This document shows positions 1 through 6,631 of a stretch of DNA of 7,464 bases, piece by piece (within the stretch, counting starts at the first letter, position 1; each line of letters begins with the position of its first letter). The stretch spans positions 1 through 7,464 of the forward strand of contig CALCIC010000214.1 in assembly GCA_937907405.1 (NCBI GenBank), given 5' to 3'. The position numbers were made by a program, and so were the translations under genes. This DNA is from an uncultured Isosphaeraceae bacterium (GTDB lineage Bacteria > Planctomycetota > Planctomycetia > Isosphaerales > Isosphaeraceae). The notes under the pieces are model-generated. The model searched no databases. It worked only from the letters and a program-made list of their open reading frames with translations, and had not been told where the DNA came from.

Positions 1-382
1 GCTCGATCGCCTGCGTGAGCTTGAGCTTCTCGGTCTTGTTCAGCTCGCCCTGGCGCTTCTCGGCCTCGCGGAGGTAGCGGAGGGCGCGATCGTATTCTTG
101 ATAGCCGATATAATCGAGGCCGTTGTGGAGCAGGTAGCGAGGCCCCCGCGCGGCGGCCATGCCGAAGCCCGGATCGGGGTCGGCTTCATCGGCCCCCTGC
201 AACCGAAACGTGGCGGCGGGGGGCCGGGGGGCCGTCGTCGCCGGCGCGGCCCGCCGGGCGGTCGTCGCCGGCGCGGGGCGCCGGGCGGTCGCCGACGGCA
301 GGGACTGCTGGGCCGAGACCGTTGAGGCCGAGAAAACGGCCCCAAGGATCGTCGTGGTCAATGCCGAAGTTGAGCGACGCAA
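1..382 (-). CDS. Secreted TPR-like protein, 3' end outside the window
   Basis: The visible 127 residues begin at a TTG codon (382-380) with AAGGAGG six bases upstream. The N-terminus reads as a Sec signal peptide: RR at residues 2-3, a hydrophobic stretch at about 7-23, and a likely cut after VSA (residues 22-24) before QQ. Next comes a low-complexity Ala/Pro/Thr/Arg linker (about 30-58) containing the nine-residue unit ARR(P/A)APATT twice (33-41 and 42-50). From about residue 80 the sequence fits one TPR motif: Gly88, Tyr91, Tyr97, Ala100, Leu104 and Ala107 fall at the conserved TPR spacing. A charged, probably helical segment with many Lys and Glu follows to the window edge. I infer an exported protein using TPR-type helices for protein contacts; its partner is unknown. 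The same frame stays open upstream of the TTG without an obvious ATG, so the start rests on the ribosome site and signal peptide. The true length cannot be seen. Confidence 0.75.
   Translation of the reverse strand, partial: MRRSTSALTTTILGAVFSASTVSAQQSLPSATARRPAPATTARRAAPATTAPRPPAATFRLQGADEADPDPGFGMAAARGPRYLLHNGLDYIGYQEYDRALRYLREAEKRQGELNKTEKLKLTQAIE
234..287. repeat. Two-copy 27-bp tandem repeat inside the TPR-protein linker
   Basis: Bases 234-260 and 261-287 are adjacent 27-bp units that differ at two positions in the middle. The length is a multiple of three, so the reading frame is kept and the protein gains a duplicated nine-residue Ala/Pro/Thr unit with an Arg pair. It looks like a recent slippage or unequal-crossover expansion in a linker that tolerates length change. 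Confidence 0.75.
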
Positions 383-388
383 GCCACG

Positions 389-395
389 CCTCCTT
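389..395 (-). promoter_or_regulatory. Ribosome binding site deciding the TTG start
   Basis: The minus strand reads AAGGAGG, a near-perfect anti-Shine-Dalgarno match, six bases before the TTG at 382-380. It selects this start over a second in-frame TTG seven codons later. Using the first TTG gives the signal peptide its positively charged N-terminus. Confidence 0.7.
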
Positions 396-419
396 GCTTT
401 CCTTGAACTGGCCTTGGCG

Positions 420-440
420 GCGCGGGGTGGACCCCCGCGC
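420..440. other. Perfect 8-bp hairpin upstream of the TPR gene
   Basis: GCGCGGGG (420-427) and CCCCGCGC (433-440) are exact reverse complements around a five-base loop. The structure lies 38 bases before the TTG start, so it would sit in the 5' leader of the minus-strand gene. No T-tract follows on either strand, which argues against an intrinsic terminator. In DNA this GC-rich, short GC palindromes arise by chance fairly often. Confidence 0.35.
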
Positions 441-605
441 GACCTCGACTCGCGAACGAGCCCCCGCCGACGCCCTGCGCCGACCCGAACCCGTCGCCGA
501 ACCCTTCGATTGCCGCGATTCCTTCGCGAGCGATCTCGATTCGACCCGCCCGGCGGACGATCCCCCCGGCGGTTCGCATCCTAATCTGACAGCTCGACCC
601 TCGAC

Positions 606-625
606 CTTCCCGGCGTTCCGGGAGG
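606..625 (-). terminator. Possible factor-dependent stop or RNA-end hairpin after guaB
   Basis: Bases 606-613 pair with 618-625 around a CGTT loop: eight pairs, one of them G-U. On the minus strand this comes just over 50 bases after the guaB stop codon. No run of T follows, so it is not a classical intrinsic terminator. It could mark a processed or Rho-dependent 3' end, or be chance. Confidence 0.25.
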
Positions 626-667
626 ATCGGGTTGATTTTCCGACTCGACGGGCGGTCGGCGGTCGTC

Positions 668-689
668 CGCCTCGGATCAAACCGAGGCG
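668..689 (-). other. Hairpin spanning the guaB stop codon
   Basis: CGCCTCGG (668-675) and CCGAGGCG (682-689) form a perfect 8-bp stem with a six-base loop that contains the guaB TGA (679-677). No U-tract follows on the minus strand. A terminating ribosome would melt the stem, so its role, if any, is more likely in mRNA 3'-end stability than in intrinsic termination. Confidence 0.35.
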
Positions 690-2185
690 CGGCCGCCGTC
701 GCTCTCGCCGCTGTAACTGGAATAATTGGGGGCCTCGTGAGTGATGGCGATGTCATGCGGATGGCCTTCCTGCACCGAGGCCGAGGTCACCTGGATGAAC
801 CGGCTCTTGGTCCGAAGCTCGTCGATCGTCCGCGTGCCGCAATAGCCCATCCCGGCCCGCAGGCCGCCGACGAGCTGGAAGACGAAATCCGCGAGCGGCC
901 CCTTGAACGGGACCCGCCCCTCGACCCCCTCGGGGACCAGCTTGGGCGCCGGGGCGGTCTTGCCCTCGACGGTCTTGGCCACGGCTTCCTGGCGGTACCG
1001 CTCGTGCGAACCCTTGGCCATGGCGCCGATCGATCCCATGCCGCGATAGGTCTTGAAGGTCCGCCCTCGGTAGATGATCGAGTCGCCGGGGCTCTCGGCC
1101 AGGCCGGCGAACAAGCCGCCGATCATCACGCAGTGGGCCCCTCCGGCGATCGCCTTGCTGATGTCGCCCGAGTACCGGATGCCGCCGTCGGCGATCACCG
1201 GCACCGCGCCCCCCAGGGCCTTGGTCGCGTTGGCGATGGCCGTCATCTGAGGCACCCCCACGCCCGAGACCACCCGGGTGGTGCAGATCGAGCCCGGCCC
1301 GATCCCCACCTTCACCGCGTCGGCCCCGGCGTCGGCGAGCGCCTTGGCGCCCTCGGCGGTCGCCACGTTGCCCGCCACCACCTGAATCTTGAACTCCCGC
1401 TTGATCCGCTGGACGGTCTCCACCACGTTCTTGCTGTGCCCGTGCGCCGAGTCCACGATCAGGACGTCGACGTCGGCCTCCAGAAGCGAGGCGATCCGCT
1501 CGTAGTCGTGGACCCCCACCGCCGCCCCCGCCCGCAGCCGCCCTCGGGCGTCCTTGCAGGCGTTGGGGTATCGATGCAGCTTGTCGATGTCCTTGATCGT
1601 GATGAGGCCCTTCAGTCGGTATTCATCGTCAACCAGGAGCAGTTTCTCGACCTTATTCTTCGTTAAAATCCGATCCGCCGCCTCAAGGCTGGTGTCGGCC
1701 GGGGCGGTGACCAGGTCGTCCTTGGTCATCACCTCATCGATCCGCATCTCGTTCGATTCCAGGAACCGCAGGTCGCGGCGGGTCAAGATCCCCCGAAGCC
1801 GGCCGTTGACCGTGATCGGCACCCCCGAGATGTTGTGCCCTTCCATGATCCGCCGGGCCTCCCCCACCGTGGCGTCCGGAGGGAGCGTGATCGGGTCGAC
1901 GATGATGCCGTTCTCCGACCGCTTGACGATGTCGACCTCGTGGGTCTGCTCCTCGATCGACATGTTCTTGTGGATCACCCCCAGGCCCCCTTCCTGGGCC
2001 AGGGCGATGGCCAGCTCCGCCTCGGTCACCGTGTCCATCGGCGACGACAGGATCGGCAGGTTGAGCGCGATCTCGGCCGTAAGCTGGGTGCGGACGTCGA
2101 CTTCCCGAGGAAGAAATTCGGAGTATCCCGGCTCAAGCAGGATGTCGTCGAAGGTGACGCCTTGATAGGCGATGCGGTCGTGCAT
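677..2185 (-). CDS. guaB: IMP dehydrogenase
   Basis: This cytoplasmic enzyme oxidises IMP to XMP with NAD+, the committed step of GMP synthesis. The 502-residue product matches the usual family length. The N-terminus has the family motif TFDDILLEPG (11-20). A CBS pair (Bateman module, about 93-205) is inserted in the (beta/alpha)8 barrel. DSAHGH (245-250) is the NAD-side motif and GIGPGSICTTR (294-304) carries catalytic Cys301. DGGIRYSGD (333-341) binds the IMP phosphate, MGSIGAM (383-389) follows, and Arg396-Tyr397 are the likely flap catalytic pair. The C-terminal EGHPHDIAITHEAPNY (473-488) is the potassium-site region. A Ser/Gly-rich tail of 14 residues extends past it. The ATG at 2185-2183 is chosen because it matches family N-termini and has GAGGAG nine bases upstream. 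The frame is open further upstream, with an ATG around base 2346, but that extension has no family resemblance. The gene is divergent from the GntR regulator. Confidence 0.97.
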   Translation of the reverse strand: MHDRIAYQGVTFDDILLEPGYSEFLPREVDVRTQLTAEIALNLPILSSPMDTVTEAELAIALAQEGGLGVIHKNMSIEEQTHEVDIVKRSENGIIVDPITLPPDATVGEARRIMEGHNISGVPITVNGRLRGILTRRDLRFLESNEMRIDEVMTKDDLVTAPADTSLEAADRILTKNKVEKLLLVDDEYRLKGLITIKDIDKLHRYPNACKDARGRLRAGAAVGVHDYERIASLLEADVDVLIVDSAHGHSKNVVETVQRIKREFKIQVVAGNVATAEGAKALADAGADAVKVGIGPGSICTTRVVSGVGVPQMTAIANATKALGGAVPVIADGGIRYSGDISKAIAGGAHCVMIGGLFAGLAESPGDSIIYRGRTFKTYRGMGSIGAMAKGSHERYRQEAVAKTVEGKTAPAPKLVPEGVEGRVPFKGPLADFVFQLVGGLRAGMGYCGTRTIDELRTKSRFIQVTSASVQEGHPHDIAITHEAPNYSSYSGESDGGRASV

Positions 2186-2194
2186 CGGGAAAAG

Positions 2195-2200
2195 CTCCTC
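2195..2200 (-). promoter_or_regulatory. Ribosome binding site of guaB
   Basis: The minus strand reads GAGGAG, nine bases before the ATG at 2185. It supports this start over the more upstream in-frame ATG codons. Confidence 0.65.
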
Positions 2201-2228
2201 TTCAGGCCCGACCTGCAAAGCCGGACGA

Positions 2229-2245
2229 CGTCGCACGATGCGACG
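2229..2245. other. 7-bp inverted repeat in the guaB leader
   Basis: CGTCGCA and TGCGACG flank a three-base centre (CGA). The element starts 44 bases upstream of the guaB ATG and downstream of the predicted promoter, so it would be a leader hairpin in the RNA or an operator in the DNA. Nothing resembles a known purine riboswitch. Confidence 0.35.
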
Positions 2246-2345
2246 CGATCTGAAGATTGACGAAACAAGTCGGACGAGACGTGGGCTTCCGGTCAGGCTC
2301 GCGGCGTCAATCACGGTCGGTGGGTTCAGGTGCCTTTCCTTCGAC

Positions 2346-2374
2346 ATTAAACCCGCGCCCCGCAAAATCGGCAA
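2346..2374 (-). promoter_or_regulatory. Candidate sigma70-type promoter for guaB
   Basis: On the minus strand, TTGCCG (2374-2369, four of six to TTGACA) lies exactly 17 bases from TTTAAT (2351-2346, five of six to TATAAT). AT-rich hexamers with ideal spacing are rare in this sequence. Transcription would begin near 2340 and give a leader of about 155 bases before the guaB ATG. The assignment rests on motif match only. Confidence 0.45.
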
Positions 2375-2586
2375 GACCAACCGCCCCGCGAACGATCCCC
2401 GAGCTGGAGGCCCCTGGGCTTCGGCCTCATCGCCAGGCCCACGCGCCGGCGCCTCGATGAGGATTGGTCCGCTCGCTCCGTCCTCTCGAAAAACGCGCCC
2501 GGCCGCCCCGCGGTCCGCCCCGGCGAGTGCGGGCGGATGCTCGATCGAGACGACCGCCGAAAAATCCTGCCTCACCCCTTCCGGGC

Positions 2587-2600
2587 AATTCTACAGAATT
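2587..2600. promoter_or_regulatory. Candidate operator, palindrome AATTCTACAGAATT
   Basis: Two exact 6-bp arms, AATTCT and AGAATT, flank a two-base centre. It is an unusually AT-rich palindrome for this genome and ends 28 bases before the TATGAT hexamer, so it would be centred about 47 bases upstream of the predicted start. Its size suits a dimeric winged-helix regulator, making autoregulation by the adjacent GntR protein a reasonable guess. It does not match the common FCD-type consensus with a central GT...AC, so the link is speculative. Confidence 0.3.
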
Positions 2601-2628
2601 CGAGTGGTGAACGGGCGAAGGTTTCGGG

Positions 2629-2634
2629 TATGAT
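2629..2634 (+). promoter_or_regulatory. Possible -10 element for the GntR gene
   Basis: TATGAT matches TATAAT at five of six bases. No good -35 sits 16-18 bases upstream (at most three of six), so any promoter would be weak or activator-dependent. The start site would fall near 2641, leaving a leader of about 110 bases before the GTG start. Confidence 0.25.
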
Positions 2635-2752
2635 GCGAAGAAGGTCGCAACAGGGTCGAGAGGGTCCGGGGCCGTCTCGTTTCGGTTTGCGGTCGAGCTT
2701 CCCGCCGAGTTTTGTTGCGAAGCCCGCCCGGCCCTCGGGAGTCTTCCTAATC

Positions 2753-3478
2753 GTGTCGAGATCAACGCAGACGACGGCGACGGCGACGTGGGGCCACGGC
2801 CGGCGCCGACAGGTACTGGTCGAGGCGCTGCTCCGCGAGATCGTCAAGGGGGCGATCCGGCCGGGAGAGCATCTGGTGACGCAGGAGTTGGCGCGGCGGT
2901 ACGGCGGGAGTCACACGCCGGTCCGCGAGGCGCTGATCATGCTGGCCGGGATGGGGCTCGTCGACTTCGCGCCCAACCGGGGGGCGATCGTCCGGCGGAT
3001 CACGGCTCGGGAGGTCCGCGAGATCTGCCAGGTCCGCCAGGCGCTGGAGTGCGAGGCGGTGCGGCTGGCCTGCGGTCGGATTCCGGCGGAAGACCTCGAC
3101 GCGGTCCGGGCGGAGCTGCTGGCGTTGATCGACGTCGAGGAGGTCCGCTGGGTCGACTGCGTGACCGAGGCCCGGGAGCTGGACAGCCGGCTCCACGACC
3201 TGATCGCGACCGGGTCGGGGAACACGTTCCTGATGAACGAGCTGGACCGACTCAGCATCCTGTTCCGCACGTTCCGGGACATGGCCTGGATCCACTCCGA
3301 GACCCGCAAGGACTACCACCGCCTGGACGCCGAGGCGCGCGAGCACCTGGCGGTCGTCGAGGCGCTTCGGACCGGCGACCGTCGGGCGGCCGTATCGGCC
3401 ATGGCGCAGCACATCGCCGCCGGGTCCGACTACTGGAGCCGCGCGCTGCCCGACGAGGCGCCGACGGAACACGACTGA
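2753..3478 (+). CDS. GntR-family transcription regulator, FCD (FadR-type) subfamily
   Basis: The 241-residue protein has an N-terminal winged helix-turn-helix (about 20-82). It carries the GntR signature SHTPVREALIMLAGMGLV (53-70) followed by the wing NRGAIVR (75-81). A C-terminal all-helical FCD ligand domain follows (about 87-225). Asp144, His148, His198 and His220 fall at the four positions that bind a metal in FCD proteins, so a metal-coordinated carboxylate-type effector is likely; the actual ligand is unknown. I chose GTG 2753 because it gives a normal family length and has GGGAG 11 bases upstream. The frame is open back to ATG codons at 2537 and 2630 (the latter with GAAGG eight bases upstream), but these add Arg/Pro-rich sequence unlike the family. 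The next gene begins 44 bases downstream with no terminator between them, so co-transcription is likely and this protein probably controls the cluster. Confidence 0.9.
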   Translation: MSRSTQTTATATWGHGRRRQVLVEALLREIVKGAIRPGEHLVTQELARRYGGSHTPVREALIMLAGMGLVDFAPNRGAIVRRITAREVREICQVRQALECEAVRLACGRIPAEDLDAVRAELLALIDVEEVRWVDCVTEARELDSRLHDLIATGSGNTFLMNELDRLSILFRTFRDMAWIHSETRKDYHRLDAEAREHLAVVEALRTGDRRAAVSAMAQHIAAGSDYWSRALPDEAPTEHD

Positions 3479-3509
3479 AATCGCGAAGACGAACACGCAT
3501 CCCTAGTTG

Positions 3510-3515
3510 AGGAGG
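3510..3515 (+). promoter_or_regulatory. Strong ribosome binding site of the PSCyt1-DUF1549 gene
   Basis: AGGAGG lies seven bases before ATG 3523 in the 44-base gap after the regulator gene. It is a stronger site than that of the GntR gene, consistent with higher translation of the structural protein from a shared transcript. Confidence 0.7.
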
Positions 3516-3522
3516 AATCGAC

Positions 3523-6500
3523 ATGAACCGTCGCAACGGAGTCCTGGCCCCCGCGCTGGCGATGGCGCTGGGGATGGGGTTGTCGGCCTGGCCGGCGGCC
3601 GAGGCGTGGGGCGACGGCCCCGTCGAGTACAACCGCGACGTCCGGCCGATCCTGGCGGAGAACTGCTTCGCCTGCCACGGCCCCGACAGCGCCGCCCGCA
3701 AGGCCGACCTGCGGCTCGACCGCCGCGACGACGCGGTCGAGATGGCCGCGATCGAGCCCGGCAAGCCCGAGGAGAGCATGCTGGTCGAGCGGATCAACGC
3801 GACCGACCCTCACGAGCGGATGCCGCCCAAGGAGTCGCACAAGACACTGACCGCCGAGCAGAAGAAGGTCTTGACGACCTGGATCGCCCAGGGGGCGGTG
3901 TACCAGGCGCACTGGTCGATGATCGCCCCCGAGCGGCCGACTCCCCCGAAGACGAGCGCCCCGGGCTGGGTCCGCAACCCGATCGACGCCTTCGTGCTGG
4001 CCCGGCTCGACGCCGAGGGCCTGAAGCCGGCCCCCGAGGCCGACCGCCGCGCGCTGGCCCGCCGGGCCAGCCTGGACCTGGTCGGCCTGCCCCCCAGCCC
4101 GGCGGCCGTCGAGGCGTTCGTCGCCGACGAGGCCCCCGACGCGTACGAGAAGTACGTCGACGCCCTGATGGAGTCCCCCGCCTGGGGAGAGCACCGCGGC
4201 CGGTACTGGCTCGACGCCGCCCGGTACGCCGACACCCACGGCTACCACTTCGACAACTTCCGCGAGATGTGGAGCTACCGCGACTGGGTCATCGGCGCCT
4301 TCAACGCCAACATGCCGTTCGACCAATTCACCGTCGAGCAGATCGCCGGCGACCTGCTCCCCGACCGCACGCTCGAACAGCAGATCGCCTCGGGCTTCAA
4401 CCGCTGCGCGATGTCGACCAACGAGGGGGGGACGATCGCCGAGGAGAACCTGGTCATCTACACTCGCGACCGCACCGAGACGGTCTCCCAGGTCTGGCTC
4501 GGCCTGACCACCGGCTGCGCGGTCTGCCACGACCACAAGTTCGACGCGTTCAGCCAGAAGGAGTTCTACGAGCTGTCGGCGTTCTTCAACAACACGACCC
4601 AGGGCGCCTACGACCGCAACATCAAGGACACGCCGCCGGTGGTGGTCGTCCCCGAGCCCGAGGACGAGGCCCGATGGGCCGCGCTCCCCGGCGCGATCGC
4701 CGAGGTCAGGACGAGCCTCGACGCCCGCAAGACCGCCGCCCGGGGCGAGTTCGACGCCTGGTTCGCCGGCCTCAATCCCGACTCCGTCGCCGCGCTCGCG
4801 CCCACCCGAGGGCTGCGGCTGAACGTCGGCGTGGCCCCTCGCGACGCGGGACCGGCCAAACCCCGCGAGCCGTTCGAGAGCCGCGACGCCGGCGACTTTG
4901 AGAAGGATCAGGCGTTCTCCTACGGCGCCTGGGTGAAGCTCCCCAAGGCGGGCGGCAACGGCGCGGTCATGGCCCGGATGGACAACCAGCACGATTACCG
5001 CGGCTGGGACCTCTGGCTGGAAGGCAAGCGCGTCGGAACCCACATCATCAACGCGTGGCCCGGCAACGCCCTCAAGGTCGTCACCAAGAACGAGATCCCC
5101 ACCCAGGTCTGGACCCACGTCCTCGTGACCTACGACGGCGGGGGGAAGGCCGCCGGCGTGAAGATCTACGTCAACGGCGAACTCCAACAGCCCGACGTCA
5201 AGGCCGACGGCCTGAAAGCCACGATCAAGACCGAGGTGCCGTTCCGGATCGGCCAGCGGCACGCATCCGACAAGATCGACAAGGTCGCCATCAGCGACGT
5301 CCGGGTCCACCGCGAAGCGCTCAACGCCGACGAGGCCGCCGATCTGGCGGCCGTCGGCCGGCTCGCCCCCCTGGTCGCCCTGGCCGCCGCCAAGCGCGCC
5401 GCGGCCGAGGTCGACGCAGCCCTGGTCTGGTGGCTCAAGTCACGCGACCCGATCAGCCGCGAACTCCAGGCGAAGCTGACCGGGCTCGAACACGAGAAGG
5501 CCGCGCTGGAGGCTCGGGGGACGATCGCCCACGTGATGCAAGAGCAGCCCAAGGAGGCGATGGCCTACGTGTTGAACCGGGGCGAATACGACCAGCGCCG
5601 CGACCCGGTGAAGCCCGAGACCCCCTCGGCGCTGCCCCCCATGCCCCCGGACCTGCCCCACGACCGCCTGGGGCTGGCCAAGTGGCTGCTGACGCCCGAG
5701 CATCCGCTGACGGCGCGGGTCACGGTCAACCGGTTCTGGCAGGAGGTGTTCGGCCAGGGGATCGTCCGGACGACCGGAGACCTCGGCGTCAGCGGCGAGC
5801 TGCCGACGCACCCCGAGTTGCTCGACTGGATGGCCGTCGAGTTCCGCGATACGGGATGGGACGTGAAGCGGTTCTACAAGATGCTGGTGACCTCGGCGAC
5901 CTACCGGCAGTCGGCCGCCGCGACCCCCGAAAAAATCGAGAAGGACCCGTCGAACCAGCTTCTGGCCCGCGGCCCCCGGTTCCGGATGGACGCCGAGATG
6001 GTCCGCGACTACGCGCTGGCCGCCAGCGGCCTGCTGACCAAAAAGGTCGGCGGCCCCAGCGTTCGGCCGTACCAGCCCGAGGGGGTCTGGGAAGCGGTCG
6101 CCATGCCCGAGAGCAACACCCACTTCTACAAGCGCGACGACGGCCCGGCGCTGTACCGCCGCAGCCTCTACACGTTCTGGAAGCGGGCCGCGCCGCCGGC
6201 CTCGATGGACGTGTTCAACGCCCCCAGCCGCGAGTTCTGCACCGTCCGCCGCGAGCGCACCAACACCCCGCTCCAGGCGCTCGTCACGATGAACGACCCC
6301 CAGTTCGTCGAGGCCGCCCGGGCGCTCGCCCAGCGGACGCTCGCCGAGGCCCCCGACGAGGGGGACGCCCGGATCGACTCCCTGGCGCGCCGCGTGCTGG
6401 CCCGCCCGTTGCGCGACGCCGAGACCGAGGTCGTCCGGGCCTCGCTCGACCGCCTCGTCGCCTACTACCAATCGCATCCCGACGACGCCGCCCAGCTCGT

Positions 6501-6609
6501 GAAAGTCGGCGAGCTTCCCGCCGTCCCCAACCAGGACCCCGCGCTCGTCGCCGGCTGGACCATGCTCGCCAACGAGCTGCTCAACCTCGACGAGGTCGTC
6601 AGCAAGTAG
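3523..6609 (+). CDS. Exported PSCyt1-DUF1549-LamG-DUF1553 protein (planctomycete cytochrome family)
   Basis: This 1028-residue protein starts at ATG 3523 with AGGAGG seven bases upstream. A Sec signal peptide covers 1-28 (RR at 3-4, hydrophobic core 7-23, cut after AEA). The PSCyt1 domain (about 33-125) has the haem motif CFACH (48-52) and a possible distal Met100 in RMPP. DUF1549/PSCyt2 (about 150-357) shows its usual RNPIDAFVLARL opening, the EGG..EE motif (301-308) and a second CXXCH, CAVCHDHKFD (332-341). A LamG/concanavalin-type beta domain (about 462-610) contains VWTHVLVTYDG and IYVNGEL. A charged helical linker follows, then DUF1553/PSD1 (about 712-1025) with NRFWQEVFGQG, PTHPELLDWMA and ERTNTPLQAL. 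These domains always suggest an extracytoplasmic, probably haem-binding protein; its reaction is not established. The LamG part may bind a glycan. The DUF1501 gene downstream is its standard partner. Length and motifs look intact. Confidence 0.95.
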   Translation: MNRRNGVLAPALAMALGMGLSAWPAAEAWGDGPVEYNRDVRPILAENCFACHGPDSAARKADLRLDRRDDAVEMAAIEPGKPEESMLVERINATDPHERMPPKESHKTLTAEQKKVLTTWIAQGAVYQAHWSMIAPERPTPPKTSAPGWVRNPIDAFVLARLDAEGLKPAPEADRRALARRASLDLVGLPPSPAAVEAFVADEAPDAYEKYVDALMESPAWGEHRGRYWLDAARYADTHGYHFDNFREMWSYRDWVIGAFNANMPFDQFTVEQIAGDLLPDRTLEQQIASGFNRCAMSTNEGGTIAEENLVIYTRDRTETVSQVWLGLTTGCAVCHDHKFDAFSQKEFYELSAFFNNTTQGAYDRNIKDTPPVVVVPEPEDEARWAALPGAIAEVRTSLDARKTAARGEFDAWFAGLNPDSVAALAPTRGLRLNVGVAPRDAGPAKPREPFESRDAGDFEKDQAFSYGAWVKLPKAGGNGAVMARMDNQHDYRGWDLWLEGKRVGTHIINAWPGNALKVVTKNEIPTQVWTHVLVTYDGGGKAAGVKIYVNGELQQPDVKADGLKATIKTEVPFRIGQRHASDKIDKVAISDVRVHREALNADEAADLAAVGRLAPLVALAAAKRAAAEVDAALVWWLKSRDPISRELQAKLTGLEHEKAALEARGTIAHVMQEQPKEAMAYVLNRGEYDQRRDPVKPETPSALPPMPPDLPHDRLGLAKWLLTPEHPLTARVTVNRFWQEVFGQGIVRTTGDLGVSGELPTHPELLDWMAVEFRDTGWDVKRFYKMLVTSATYRQSAAATPEKIEKDPSNQLLARGPRFRMDAEMVRDYALAASGLLTKKVGGPSVRPYQPEGVWEAVAMPESNTHFYKRDDGPALYRRSLYTFWKRAAPPASMDVFNAPSREFCTVRRERTNTPLQALVTMNDPQFVEAARALAQRTLAEAPDEGDARIDSLARRVLARPLRDAETEVVRASLDRLVAYYQSHPDDAAQLVKVGELPAVPNQDPALVAGWTMLANELLNLDEVVSK

Positions 6610-6631
6610 TTGCAAATCAACACATAATAAT

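Larger units (their letters stand above)
383..676. other. Intergenic region between guaB and the TPR gene
   Basis: This 294-base stretch holds no convincing gene. Frames on both strands are open but translate to Arg/Pro/Ser-rich sequence typical of non-coding DNA at this GC content. It contains hairpins at 420-440 and 606-625. I found no convincing -35/-10 pair for the TPR gene; the best -10-like hexamer on the minus strand is TAGGAT, near base 578, with no matching -35. Read-through from guaB or a non-sigma70 promoter are both possible. Confidence 0.6.
2186..2752. other. Divergent intergenic region between guaB and the GntR gene
   Basis: This 567-base region serves two divergent genes. Its left half holds the guaB ribosome site, leader hairpin and promoter. 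Its right half holds an AT-rich inverted repeat (2587-2600) and a -10-like TATGAT (2629-2634) facing the GntR gene. Both long frames that cross it, guaB's upstream extension and the GntR frame's, are open but give Arg/Pro/Ser-rich translations without domain likeness. I find no extra gene or RNA gene. Confidence 0.6.

Noticed and set aside
98..325. Plus-strand frames with GGRRRRG-type repeats at the left edge, suggestive of an RNA-binding Arg/Gly protein
   Set aside because: The Arg/Gly pattern is a by-product of the 27-bp GC-rich repeat. The minus strand instead gives a signal peptide, linker and TPR motif with a good ribosome site.
632..1666. A 344-codon plus-strand frame opposite the C-terminal half of guaB
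   Set aside because: It is rich in His, Arg, Asp and Gly with no recognisable family and is fully covered by a conserved IMP dehydrogenase on the minus strand.
2186..2575. Upstream extension of guaB by up to 130 residues
   Set aside because: IMP dehydrogenases start close to the TFDD motif, and the ATG at 2185 has its own ribosome site. The extension overlaps the predicted promoter and looks non-coding.
2537..2752. N-terminal extension of the GntR regulator to the ATG codons at 2537 or 2630
   Set aside because: The added 41-72 residues are Arg/Pro/Ser-rich without family likeness, while GTG 2753 gives a normal GntR length. The ATG pair at 2630 has a weak ribosome site, so it is not fully excluded.
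3430..5310. A long open frame on the minus strand (626 codons) opposite the PSCyt1-DUF1549 gene
   Set aside because: It is a mirror of a high-GC coding strand. The translation is Val/Gly/Leu/Asp/Arg-rich without domain motifs, and the plus strand has unmistakable domains over the same bases.
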